A stretch of 64,000 nucleotides of DNA, from positions 62,001 to 126,000 of the forward strand of contig JBKBHI010000003.1 of the NCBI GenBank assembly GCA_046297835.1, written 5' to 3'. This document shows, piece by piece, positions 15,810-23,417 of the stretch (positions are counted from its first letter, which is position 1; each line of letters begins with the position of its first letter). The notes beneath the pieces were generated by a model. The model did no database searches, was not told the origin of the DNA, and worked only from the letters and a program-made list of their open reading frames with translations. Origin of the DNA: CAMAVH01 sp046297835. Its GTDB lineage: Bacteria; Pseudomonadota; Alphaproteobacteria; SMXQ01. Made by a program: the position numbers and the translations under genes.

Positions 15810-16426
15810 GACAGGGGCTCCATTATGTCGGTTTGCGTTGCGGCGAGTTGCGCGAGGTCGGCGATGGTCCAAGCGTCTCCCAACCGCGAGAACAGAAGCG
15901 GCGCGGCGTTGCGCAAGGCTTCGGCTGGCAATTCGGCCTGCAGCAACCGCGCAGCGACGCGCAGAACGCCGCCATGCGCCACGATCAGCACGCCCGGCCC
16001 GTCGCCATGGCGGCAGAGCGCAGTCCCGATGCGCGCGGCAAAGTCCTCGATGGTCTCCATGCCGTCGGCCGCGCAGCCCCATAAGTCAGCCGGCGCCGGC
16101 TGGCCCTCGTAAGGACCGAAGCAGCGCTCGCGCAGGTCGGGGTCGAGATGCGGCGTGAGACCAAGACGCGCGCCGATGCGCTCCGCCGTTTCCCGCGTGC
16201 GCGCCAGATCGCTCGACACGATGCTACGGATCGAAGCCGCCGCCAGAAGCTCGGCCGCCGCCGACGCTTCGGCGCGGCCGGTGTCGTCGAGCGGGATGTC
16301 CATATGGCCCTGGACGATGCGGCGCAGATTATGATCGGTCCTGCCGTGGCGCAGAAAGTGGAAGGCGTCGGCCGCGGGCGGCTCGGCCAACGGAATGACT
16401 CGGTCGAGATAAGACAAAGCGGACAT
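15806..16426 (-). CDS. Histidine phosphatase family protein (phosphoglycerate mutase-like)
   Basis: A 206-residue cytoplasmic member of the histidine phosphatase superfamily. The phosphoryl-accepting His is in FHFLRHGRTDHN (RHG at about residues 26-28), the second arginine in SSDLARTRETAERI and the second catalytic His in IVAHGGVLRV. Such proteins usually remove phosphate from small monoesters. Its ATG overlaps the stop of the importer ATPase (TAATG) and its stop overlaps the metallophosphoesterase start, so the products are made together. Inference: it acts on the monoester released by the phosphodiesterase. Confidence 0.9.
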   Translation of the reverse strand: MSALSYLDRVIPLAEPPAADAFHFLRHGRTDHNLRRIVQGHMDIPLDDTGRAEASAAAELLAAASIRSIVSSDLARTRETAERIGARLGLTPHLDPDLRERCFGPYEGQPAPADLWGCAADGMETIEDFAARIGTALCRHGDGPGVLIVAHGGVLRVAARLLQAELPAEALRNAAPLLFSRLGDAWTIADLAQLAATQTDIMEPLS

Positions 16427-17493
16427 TAGGCTGTCAGTCTCCGGTTGTGCTCCATGCGAAGGCCGCTGGAGGCGTCGAACAAATGCATATCGTGGTCGGA
16501 CCAGGCCAAGCCGACGGTTTCGCCGACACGCGGCGCCTGAGCGCGAGCCACGCGCACGGTCAGGCGCTCGGCGCCGATCTCGGCATGGACAAGGGATTCC
16601 GAACCGATCATCTCGACCTGCGAGACCCGCACTGCGGGCGCGTTCGCCGCCAACGTGCGGAAAGAAATATGCTCCGGCCGCACGCCGATGGTCGTCCCCA
16701 TGCGGCTGCCGGCAAGGATGCGCGGGCTGAAGACGGCCGCCGCGCCCTCGCCCAATGCCGCCAATGGCAGAATGTTCATGGGCGGACTGCCGATGAAAGC
16801 CGCGACGAAGACATTGGCCGGCCGCTCGAAGATCTCGACCGGCGTGCCGATCTGCTGGACCTGGCCGTCGCGCATGACGACGATGCGGTCGGCCATCGTC
16901 ATCGCCTCGATCTGGTCATGCGTAACATAGACCGAGGTGACGCCGAGCCGCCGCTGCAAAGCGCGAATTTCGCCGCGCGCGCTGGTGCGCAATTGCGGAT
17001 CGAGGTTGGATAGCGGCTCGTCGAACAGAAACACCTTGGGATCGCGCACGATGGCGCGGCATACCGCGACCCGCTGACGCTGACCGCCGGATAGTTCCTT
17101 CGGGCGGCGTTGCAGAAGATGGGCGATGTCGAGCATCTCGGCCGCGCGCCGCACCCGCTCGGCGATCTCCGCCCGGCCGACGCGCCGGAGCGTCAGGGCG
17201 AAGCCGATGTTCTCGGCGACCGTCATGTGCGGATAGAGCGCATAGCTCTGGAACACCATGGCCATGTCGCGCGCCTTCGGCGCGGCATGCGTGACATCGC
17301 GCTCATCGATGCAGATCTGCCCGCTGGTAACCTCATCGAGCCCCGCCAGCATGCGGAGCGACGTGGTCTTGCCGCAGCCCGACGGGCCGACGAATACCAC
17401 GAACTCGCCGTCGGAAACGTCCAGGTCCAGCCGGTCGACGGCCGTGACATCGCCAAAGGTTTTGCGGACGCCTGAGAAACTTATCGTCGCCAT
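16426..17493 (-). CDS. ugpC: ABC importer ATPase, UgpC/MalK family
   Basis: A 355-residue ATPase of a carbohydrate or glycerol-phosphate importer. Walker A GPSGCGKTTS, the signature LSGGQRQRVAV, Walker B VFLFDEPLSNLD and the switch His in YVTHDQ are all present; the C-terminal third is the MalK-type regulatory (TOBE/OB) domain, with IGVRPEHISF. I place the start at 17493 (MATISF), with AAGGA upstream; ten extra residues upstream look unlike the family. It follows the permease gene by 4 bp. The symbol is by family resemblance; the ligand has not been determined. Confidence 0.9.
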   Translation of the reverse strand: MATISFSGVRKTFGDVTAVDRLDLDVSDGEFVVFVGPSGCGKTTSLRMLAGLDEVTSGQICIDERDVTHAAPKARDMAMVFQSYALYPHMTVAENIGFALTLRRVGRAEIAERVRRAAEMLDIAHLLQRRPKELSGGQRQRVAVCRAIVRDPKVFLFDEPLSNLDPQLRTSARGEIRALQRRLGVTSVYVTHDQIEAMTMADRIVVMRDGQVQQIGTPVEIFERPANVFVAAFIGSPPMNILPLAALGEGAAAVFSPRILAGSRMGTTIGVRPEHISFRTLAANAPAVRVSQVEMIGSESLVHAEIGAERLTVRVARAQAPRVGETVGLAWSDHDMHLFDASSGLRMEHNRRLTA

Positions 17494-17497
17494 GTGC

Positions 17498-18322
17498 CTA
17501 TCCTTTGATTCCGACAGAGACAAACGTCTGGATGATGCGGCGTTGGCAGGCGAAGAACACCGCCAGCGCCGGCAGGCTGATCAAGGTGACGGCCGCCATC
17601 AGCGGCCCGAGATCGTCGCCGCGTTCGGCATCGAGGAAACGGCGGATGCCGATCTGCACGGTCATCGAGCGGTCCGTCTCGGTGATCACCAGCGGCCAGA
17701 AATATTCATTCCAGCAATCGACGAAGAGCAGGACGGTCAAAGCCGCAAGCACCGGCTTGATGTTCGGCAGCACGACCGACCAAAGGATGCGCAGCTCGCT
17801 CGCGCCGTCCGTCGCCGCCGCGTCGTATAGTTCTTTCGGGAATGCCAGAAGATGCTGGCGCAACAGGAACACGGCGAGCGGCATCGCCAGGTTCGGCACG
17901 ATCAGGCCGGCCCAACTGTCAAACCAGCCGAGGCCGTTGATCATCAGATAGACCGGCAGGAAGGTGAGCTGTTGCGGGATCATCATCGCGCCGAGCACCA
18001 GCGCGAACAAAAGCCCGCGGCCGGGAAATTCGTAACGGGCGAACGCGTAGGCGGCGAGCAGCGCGACCGCCAATTGCCCGGCGACCCGCAGGACCGTCGT
18101 CGCCACGCTGTTCCACAGATATCGGCCGAACGGTAGCTTCTCGAACACGTCGAGATAATTCTGCAGGATGAATTCGCGCGGCCACAGCGTGCCGGAATAG
18201 ATTTCGTTCGCCGGCTTGAACGACGTGCCGAGCACCAGGAGCAGCGGCGCCATGATCGTCAGCGCCGTCGCGAACAGCGCCAACTGGCCAAACAGGGTCA
18301 GCGGCCAAGAGAATCTGAGCAT
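17498..18322 (-). CDS. ugpE: ABC importer permease, UgpE/MalG type
   Basis: A 274-residue inner-membrane permease with about six hydrophobic helices. The EAA loop, which docks on the ATPase, is ELYDAAATDGASELRILWSVVLPNIKP. The N-terminus has a first helix followed by a periplasmic loop typical of MalG/UgpE (TSFKPANEIYSGTLWPREFILQNYLDVF). It lies 10 bp after the first permease gene and 4 bp before the ATPase gene. Confidence 0.92.
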   Translation of the reverse strand: MLRFSWPLTLFGQLALFATALTIMAPLLLVLGTSFKPANEIYSGTLWPREFILQNYLDVFEKLPFGRYLWNSVATTVLRVAGQLAVALLAAYAFARYEFPGRGLLFALVLGAMMIPQQLTFLPVYLMINGLGWFDSWAGLIVPNLAMPLAVFLLRQHLLAFPKELYDAAATDGASELRILWSVVLPNIKPVLAALTVLLFVDCWNEYFWPLVITETDRSMTVQIGIRRFLDAERGDDLGPLMAAVTLISLPALAVFFACQRRIIQTFVSVGIKG

Positions 18323-18332
18323 GGCGGCCGCC

Positions 18333-19259
18333 TCAGGAGTAATGCACGCGCTTCTCGAGCCACAGCACCTTGACCGCCGTGATAAACCCGAGAAGAGCGA
18401 AGATGATCAGGGCGCCGGCCGCCGAATAGCCGACATTGAAGCTCTCGAACATGTATTGATAGACGATATAGAACAGGTTGGTCGTGGCGTTGAGCGGCCC
18501 GCCTTGCGTCATCACGTCGATCGGGGTGAAGACCTGCTGGATGGTGAAGACCACGGTGGAAATCGTCACGAAGAAGATCGTCGGCGAGAGCATCGGCAGC
18601 ACGAGCCGGCGCATCACCGTGCCGTCCCCGGCGCCGTCGAGGCGCATGGCTTCGACATAGTCGCGGTTGATCGCCGACAGGCCGGCGAGATAGAGCAGCA
18701 CGTTGAAGCCGAGAATCTTCCAGGCGCCGACGCCGATGATGACGTAAATGGCGGTGGTCGTATCCGACAGCAGCGTCGGCATCTGCAGCCCGAGCGGCCG
18801 GATCACCGACTGGAACAGGCCCATCACCGGGTTCAGCATCCAGATCCAGACGATGGAGACGACGACGAAGCTGAGCAGCGTCGGCAGGAACAGCACGGTC
18901 TTGTAGAAATTCGCGAGCTTCGCTCCCATCGTCCAGATGAACACCGCCAATGGAATCGGCAGCAGCACCTTCAGCGGGATTGAGACGAAGATGTAGATCA
19001 GCGAATTGTAGGCGGCGTCATGAAACTGCGTGTTGTCGAACACGCCGATGAAATTGCTCATGCCGACGAACGGATCGGGGCCGAAGCGATTGAGCTTGAA
19101 GAAGCTCAGATAGATGAGCTCGACGAGCGGCCAATAGGTGAACGCCGCCATCAGGAGAACGAACGGCGCGAGAAACGCGGCAGGATGCATGTCGATTTTG
19201 CGCCGCGCCGCAACGAGCGGAACCCTGCCTGCTGGCGCGATGTTCAAAGCCGCCGTCAT
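18333..19259 (-). CDS. ugpA: ABC importer permease, UgpA/MalF type
   Basis: A 308-residue permease with six hydrophobic segments and the EAA loop DYVEAMRLDGAGDGTVMRRLVLPMLSP. The start at ATG 19259 (MTAALNIAP) is chosen because a six-codon leader frame with a strong ribosome-binding site ends exactly over it (ATGA, 19256-19276), while the ATG itself has no Shine-Dalgarno sequence. An in-frame extension to 19316 is possible but reads as non-homologous. It sits 76 bp after the binding-protein gene. Confidence 0.9.
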   Translation of the reverse strand: MTAALNIAPAGRVPLVAARRKIDMHPAAFLAPFVLLMAAFTYWPLVELIYLSFFKLNRFGPDPFVGMSNFIGVFDNTQFHDAAYNSLIYIFVSIPLKVLLPIPLAVFIWTMGAKLANFYKTVLFLPTLLSFVVVSIVWIWMLNPVMGLFQSVIRPLGLQMPTLLSDTTTAIYVIIGVGAWKILGFNVLLYLAGLSAINRDYVEAMRLDGAGDGTVMRRLVLPMLSPTIFFVTISTVVFTIQQVFTPIDVMTQGGPLNATTNLFYIVYQYMFESFNVGYSAAGALIIFALLGFITAVKVLWLEKRVHYS

Positions 19260-19276
19260 GCCAAAACCCGATTCAT
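19256..19276 (-). CDS. Six-codon leader frame overlapping ugpA start
   Basis: ATG at 19276 is preceded by GAGGAG seven bases upstream and reads MNRVLA before a TGA that overlaps the ugpA ATG (ATGA). The frame is out of phase with ugpA. It is the only good ribosome-binding site in the gap, so it probably lets ribosomes reinitiate at ugpA. The peptide itself is unlikely to have a function. Confidence 0.45.
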   Translation of the reverse strand: MNRVLA

Positions 19277-19335
19277 GCTGTCTCCTCGTCGGATCGGCAG
19301 GAGCCCGCGCCGTCACGGGCTCCTGCCTCGCCGCT

Positions 19336-20595
19336 TCAGTTGGTGCCGGCGGCGATCAGCCGCGTGATTTCCTTTTCCGCGGCGGGAACGAGGACGGACG
19401 CCTTGCCCTTGCCCTGCCACAGCGCGGACACCATGTTTTCGAGGACGATCTGGATTTCGACGACGCGGGTGCCCGGCCAGCGCGCGGTGGACACGAGATC
19501 GTCCATCTGCGCGACGGCGACGCCCCAGCGCGGCTCCTTGGCGATATAGGCGCGCACGATGTCGGCATCCTTGGCACCCGGCGCGATCGGCAGATAGCCG
19601 GACTCCACGGCCCACTGGTTGGTCACTTCCGGCTTCATCATGTGGGCGAGGAAGCGGAAGGCGGCTTCGCGGCGCTTCGGGTTTTCCGAGAAGAGCATGA
19701 GCGACGCGCCCGAATTGGGCACGCGGCGCGGCTTGTCGCCCCAGGTCGGATAATGCGCTACGTCCAGATCGAACACGCCCTTGGCGTTGCGCTGCGCGCC
19801 CTGGAAGCTGGCGATCGAGGTCACCATCATGCCGATCTGGCCGGCCATGAAGAGCGACTGGTTCTCGCGCTCGGTGAATATGGCCAGCGACTTGTCGGTG
19901 ACGGCCATGTCCTGCCAGAGCTGCATGGCGGCGATGGCGTCCGGCGTCGCGAAGGTGGCGCGCGTGAAATCCTCCGACAGCATGTCCGCCCCGGCATTCA
20001 CGATCATCTGCTGGGGACCGACGTCGCGTCCGCCGGTCGAGATGAACAAGGCGTATTTGCCGGTCTTCTGCTTGATCTGCAGCGCCTGCTCGCGCACTTC
20101 CTGCCAGGTGCGCGGCGGCTTTTCCGGATCGAGGCCGGCGGCGCGGAAGATGTCTTTATTGATATAGAGAACCGGCGTGCCGAAGGACTGCGGCACCGCG
20201 TAGGGATGCCCCTTGTAAATGCCGGTCGCCAAGAAGTTCGGCGCGATGCCGGCGAGGAAGGCGCCTTTGTCGGGGCCTGAGTCGAGCGGAACGGGATTGG
20301 AGCTTTCGACCATGCCGATGGTCAGGCGCGCGAGCACCTGGGCGACGTCCGGCGCGCGGTCGACCATGCGGGCCGCCTGAATGTCGGTGGCGAGGTTCGT
20401 CAGGTCCTTAAACAGCTCCTGAACCTTGATGTCCGGGTTGGCCGCTTCGAATTCCTTGATGGTCCGCGTCAGGACTTCGCGGTTGGACGTCTGATAGTGC
20501 CAAAAGTTGATGGTGGTGACCGGCTCGGCCGCTTGCAGCGGCGAGGCGATACAGGCGGCAGCGAGAACGACGGCGCTCAGCAAAGATCGATACAT
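19336..20595 (-). CDS. ugpB: ABC importer periplasmic binding protein, UgpB-like family 1
   Basis: A 419-residue extracellular solute-binding protein. A signal peptide (MYRSLLSAVVLAAACIASPLQAAE) leads to cleavage after QAA. The mature start TTINFWHYQTSNREVLTRTIKEFEAANPDIKVQ is the family 1 pattern used for sugars, polyols and glycerol-3-phosphate. I choose ATG 20595 over 20610, as AAGGGG lies before it. First gene of the importer operon (binding protein, two permeases, ATPase, two phosphatases, SorC regulator), with its promoter in 20611-20700. Confidence 0.92.
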   Translation of the reverse strand: MYRSLLSAVVLAAACIASPLQAAEPVTTINFWHYQTSNREVLTRTIKEFEAANPDIKVQELFKDLTNLATDIQAARMVDRAPDVAQVLARLTIGMVESSNPVPLDSGPDKGAFLAGIAPNFLATGIYKGHPYAVPQSFGTPVLYINKDIFRAAGLDPEKPPRTWQEVREQALQIKQKTGKYALFISTGGRDVGPQQMIVNAGADMLSEDFTRATFATPDAIAAMQLWQDMAVTDKSLAIFTERENQSLFMAGQIGMMVTSIASFQGAQRNAKGVFDLDVAHYPTWGDKPRRVPNSGASLMLFSENPKRREAAFRFLAHMMKPEVTNQWAVESGYLPIAPGAKDADIVRAYIAKEPRWGVAVAQMDDLVSTARWPGTRVVEIQIVLENMVSALWQGKGKASVLVPAAEKEITRLIAAGTN

Positions 20596-20610
20596 CGGGA
20601 TCCCCTTCAT

Positions 20611-20791
20611 TGCGGATGCGAAGGGACCCTAGCGAGGCTGCGTGACCACCTAATTGCACATTTGAGACAGGACCGTGATTTTGCACGATTGCCTGCGCGG
20701 GCTCGCTCGGGAACGCGCGGGCGAGAAGCGCGGGGCTGCGGGATTGACGCTTCGGCCGCCCTTACCGCGCATTAGCCACTCGCATTGGCGC
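20611..20791. other. Divergent control region of the importer operon and lexA
   Basis: No gene. It includes two direct copies of TTGCAC at 20654-20659 and 20681-20686, 27 bp apart, in front of the importer operon; they are possible operator half-sites for the SorC regulator, but the evidence is position only. The 20700-20790 part shows nothing clear. Confidence 0.4.
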
Positions 20792-20821
20792 TTGACGGCG
20801 GGACAAGAACTAAACTAGAAC
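20792..20821 (+). promoter_or_regulatory. lexA promoter with alphaproteobacterial SOS box
   Basis: GAAC-N7-GAAC at 20807-20821, which reads GTTC-TAGTTTA-GTTC on the other strand, is the direct-repeat LexA box of alphaproteobacteria. It overlaps a promoter made of TTGACG (20792-20797), 18 bp and TAGAAC (20816-20821), so LexA would block its own transcription. It lies about 125 bp before the lexA ATG. Confidence 0.85.
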
Positions 20822-20946
20822 AAAATTGGATGTTTTGGTTTTGTTCTATATCTAGCGTTTTCGCAAGCCAAACGCCTGATTAGTTGGGTTTTCTCGCTTT
20901 TTGGCCGTCCAGCGGCCGCCACGGCGGGGTTACGGGACAGGGTTCC

Positions 20947-21684
20947 ATGCTGACAAAAAAACAATCCGAACTGCTGCTGTTCATCAATCGCCACCTCGCC
21001 CAGCACGGCGCGTCGCCCTCGTTCGACGAGATGAAGGACGCCCTCAACCTCAAGTCCAAGTCGGGCATCCACCGCCTCATCACCGGGCTGGAGGAGCGCG
21101 GCTTCATCCGCCGGCTGGCGCACCGCGCCCGCGCCCTGGAGGTCATCCGCCTGCCCGAAGCGCTGGCCGTGGCGAGCGCCGCGCCCGCCCCTGCCGCCGA
21201 ACCGTCCCAGCAGCGCGGCGGCTTCACGCCCAACGTCATCAAAGGCAAATTCAAGCCGGGGCTGACCGGCGCTGCCTTGCCCGCCAACGCCGCCACCGGC
21301 GTCGCCATCGAGCTGCCGCTCTACGGCAAGATCGCCGCCGGCGCGCCGATCGAGGCGCTGCGCGACCATTCCAGCACCGTCGAGGTGCCGCCCAGCCTGA
21401 TCGGCCGCGGCGAGCATTACGCCCTGGAAATCGACGGCGATTCGATGATCGAGGCCGGCATTTTCGACGGCGACGTGGCGGTGATCGAACGCTGCGACAC
21501 GGCCGAAAACGGCGCCATCGTCGTCGCCCTGGTGGACGAAAACGAGGTGACGCTCAAGCGCCTGCGCCGCAAGCGCGATTCCATCGCGCTGGAGCCGGCC
21601 AATGCCGCCTACGAGACCCGCATCTTCGGCCCCGACCGGGTCAAGGTGCAGGGCCGCCTCGTCGGGCTGGTCCGCAAATACTGA
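20947..21684 (+). CDS. lexA: LexA repressor / SOS self-cleaving protease
   Basis: A 245-residue SOS repressor. The winged helix occupies about residues 1-65 (MLTKKQSELLLFINRHLAQHGASPSFDEM), then a linker and the peptidase S24 domain. The autocleavage bond is Ala131-Gly132 (IAAGAP), with Ser166 in GDSMIEAG and Lys204 as the catalytic pair. The alphaproteobacterial LexA is longer than E. coli's (202) because of the linker, as here. GGACAGGG precedes the ATG. Its own promoter carries a LexA box (20807-20821). In related genomes lexA follows moeA; here an 8-kb insertion separates them. Confidence 0.97.
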   Translation: MLTKKQSELLLFINRHLAQHGASPSFDEMKDALNLKSKSGIHRLITGLEERGFIRRLAHRARALEVIRLPEALAVASAAPAPAAEPSQQRGGFTPNVIKGKFKPGLTGAALPANAATGVAIELPLYGKIAAGAPIEALRDHSSTVEVPPSLIGRGEHYALEIDGDSMIEAGIFDGDVAVIERCDTAENGAIVVALVDENEVTLKRLRRKRDSIALEPANAAYETRIFGPDRVKVQGRLVGLVRKY

Positions 21685-21805
21685 TCGCGACGATCCCGCC
21701 TCCCGGCTGATCCAAAAACCGTCCGCCGTGCCGATTTCGGCATGGTCGTGACGGCGCGCGCGCCGCGCTGTAACATTCCAGGGATTTCAGCCACCCTGGT
21801 GTATC

Positions 21806-23407
21806 ATGTCCCGCCCCCCGTCGCGTCCGCCGTCCGCTCCCCTCGCCGGCCCTCTCGTCAGCCGCCGCCTGCTGCTGGGCGCCGGCGCGGCGCTGCTCGC
21901 CGCGCCTTTCGTCACGCGGAGCCGGGCTTTTGCCCAAGGCGCGCCGCTGATCTTCAAGACCGACCCGTTCAAGCTCGGCGTCGCCTCGGGCGATCCCGAC
22001 AGCACCTCGGTCGTGCTGTGGACGCGCCTCGCGCCCGAGCCGCTGGCCTACGGCGGCGGCCTCCCGAAAGGCGCCGTGCCGGTCGAATGGGAAGTCGGGC
22101 TCAACGAGCAAATGACCCGCGTGATGTTCCGCGGCACCGCCATCGCGCGCCCCGAGACGGGCTACAGCGTGCATGCGCTGGCCGAAGGGCTGCTGCCCGG
22201 CCGCCATTACTGGTACCGCTTCCGCGCCGGCGAGGTCGAAAGCCGTATCGGGCGCACCCGCACCCTGCCCGCGCGCGGCGCGGCGGACCGCTTCCGCCTG
22301 GCGCTGGCGAGTTGCCAGCGCATCGAGCACGGGCATTTCACCGCCTGGGCCGACATCGCCAAGCAGGATCTCGACATGGTCCTCCATCTTGGCGACTACA
22401 TCTACGAATACGCGCTGAAGGCCGACGAGATCGCGCGCCGCATGGGATTCCATGTGCCTGCCGCCGTCTTGCGCAAGCTGACGACCGTCAACGACTATCG
22501 CCTGCGCCACGCGCTCTACAAGCTCGACCCGCATCTGGCCGACGCCCATGCCGCCCACCCGTTCGTCGTCAGCTACGACGACCACGAGACGGTCAACAAC
22601 TGGGCCGGCGACACCGCGCCGAACATGAGCGCGGCGGATCTGCTTAAGCTGCGCGCCGCCGCCTTCCAGGCCTATTACGAAAACATGCCGGTGCGCGCGG
22701 CGCTCCAGCCGCAAGGATCGGCGATGCGCGCCTATCGCAGCTTCGAAGCCGGCGATCTCGTCCGCATCGCCAGCCTCGACACGCGGCAATACCGCACGCC
22801 GCACGCCTGCGGGCGCGGCGACAAGATGCATTGCGACGAACGGCTGCAGCCGGGCCGCACCATTCTCGGCGCGGCGCAAGAATCCTGGCTGCTCGACCAG
22901 ATGGGCCGCAACGATACGACGTGGAACCTGCTCGGCAACCAGGTGATGATGATGCAGTGCCGCTACCAGGAGCCGGCGCTCGACATCGTCGATACCGACA
23001 AATGGGACGGCTATGTCGACGCCCGCAAGCGCCTGTTCGACGGCATCGCCGCGCGCAAGACCAAAGGCCTCGTCGTCGCCACCGGCGACATCCACCGCGC
23101 GTTCGCCGGCGATCTCAAAATGGATTTCGACAAGGACGCGTCGCCGACCCTCGGCGCCGAGTTCATTTGCAGCTCGATCTCGTCGGCCGGCGACGGTTCG
23201 GCGGGCGCCGCCACCTCGTCCAAGCTGCGGGGCAGCAACGGCCATATCAAATTCTACGACGGCCGGCGCGGCTATACGGCGCTGGATTTCGACCGCAAAC
23301 GCTGCGAGGCGAGCTATCAGGCTGTCGCTAAAGTCTCGACGCCGGGCGGCAAGATATCGACCATCAAAAAGTTCGCGGTCGAAGCCGGCAAACCGGGCAT
23401 CGCTTAA
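21806..23407 (+). CDS. phoD: Tat-exported alkaline phosphatase D (PhoD)
   Basis: A 533-residue phosphodiesterase/alkaline phosphatase of the PhoD family, usually Ca/Fe dependent. A twin-arginine signal is present: Ser19-Arg20-Arg21-Leu-Leu-Leu, hydrophobic stretch, and cleavage near AFA-Q (about 43). After the N-terminal PhoD domain (KLGVASGDPDSTSVVLWTRL) the metallophosphatase domain shows ALASCQ, LHLGDYIYEY, SYDDHETVNNWAGD and the VATGDIHRAF motif. It would act in the periplasm. Followed 10 bp later by convergent comEC without a terminator. With the phosphatase operon next door it hints at phosphorus scavenging; no Pho box was identified with confidence. Confidence 0.95.
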   Translation: MSRPPSRPPSAPLAGPLVSRRLLLGAGAALLAAPFVTRSRAFAQGAPLIFKTDPFKLGVASGDPDSTSVVLWTRLAPEPLAYGGGLPKGAVPVEWEVGLNEQMTRVMFRGTAIARPETGYSVHALAEGLLPGRHYWYRFRAGEVESRIGRTRTLPARGAADRFRLALASCQRIEHGHFTAWADIAKQDLDMVLHLGDYIYEYALKADEIARRMGFHVPAAVLRKLTTVNDYRLRHALYKLDPHLADAHAAHPFVVSYDDHETVNNWAGDTAPNMSAADLLKLRAAAFQAYYENMPVRAALQPQGSAMRAYRSFEAGDLVRIASLDTRQYRTPHACGRGDKMHCDERLQPGRTILGAAQESWLLDQMGRNDTTWNLLGNQVMMMQCRYQEPALDIVDTDKWDGYVDARKRLFDGIAARKTKGLVVATGDIHRAFAGDLKMDFDKDASPTLGAEFICSSISSAGDGSAGAATSSKLRGSNGHIKFYDGRRGYTALDFDRKRCEASYQAVAKVSTPGGKISTIKKFAVEAGKPGIA

Positions 23408-23417
23408 AGCACGCCCC

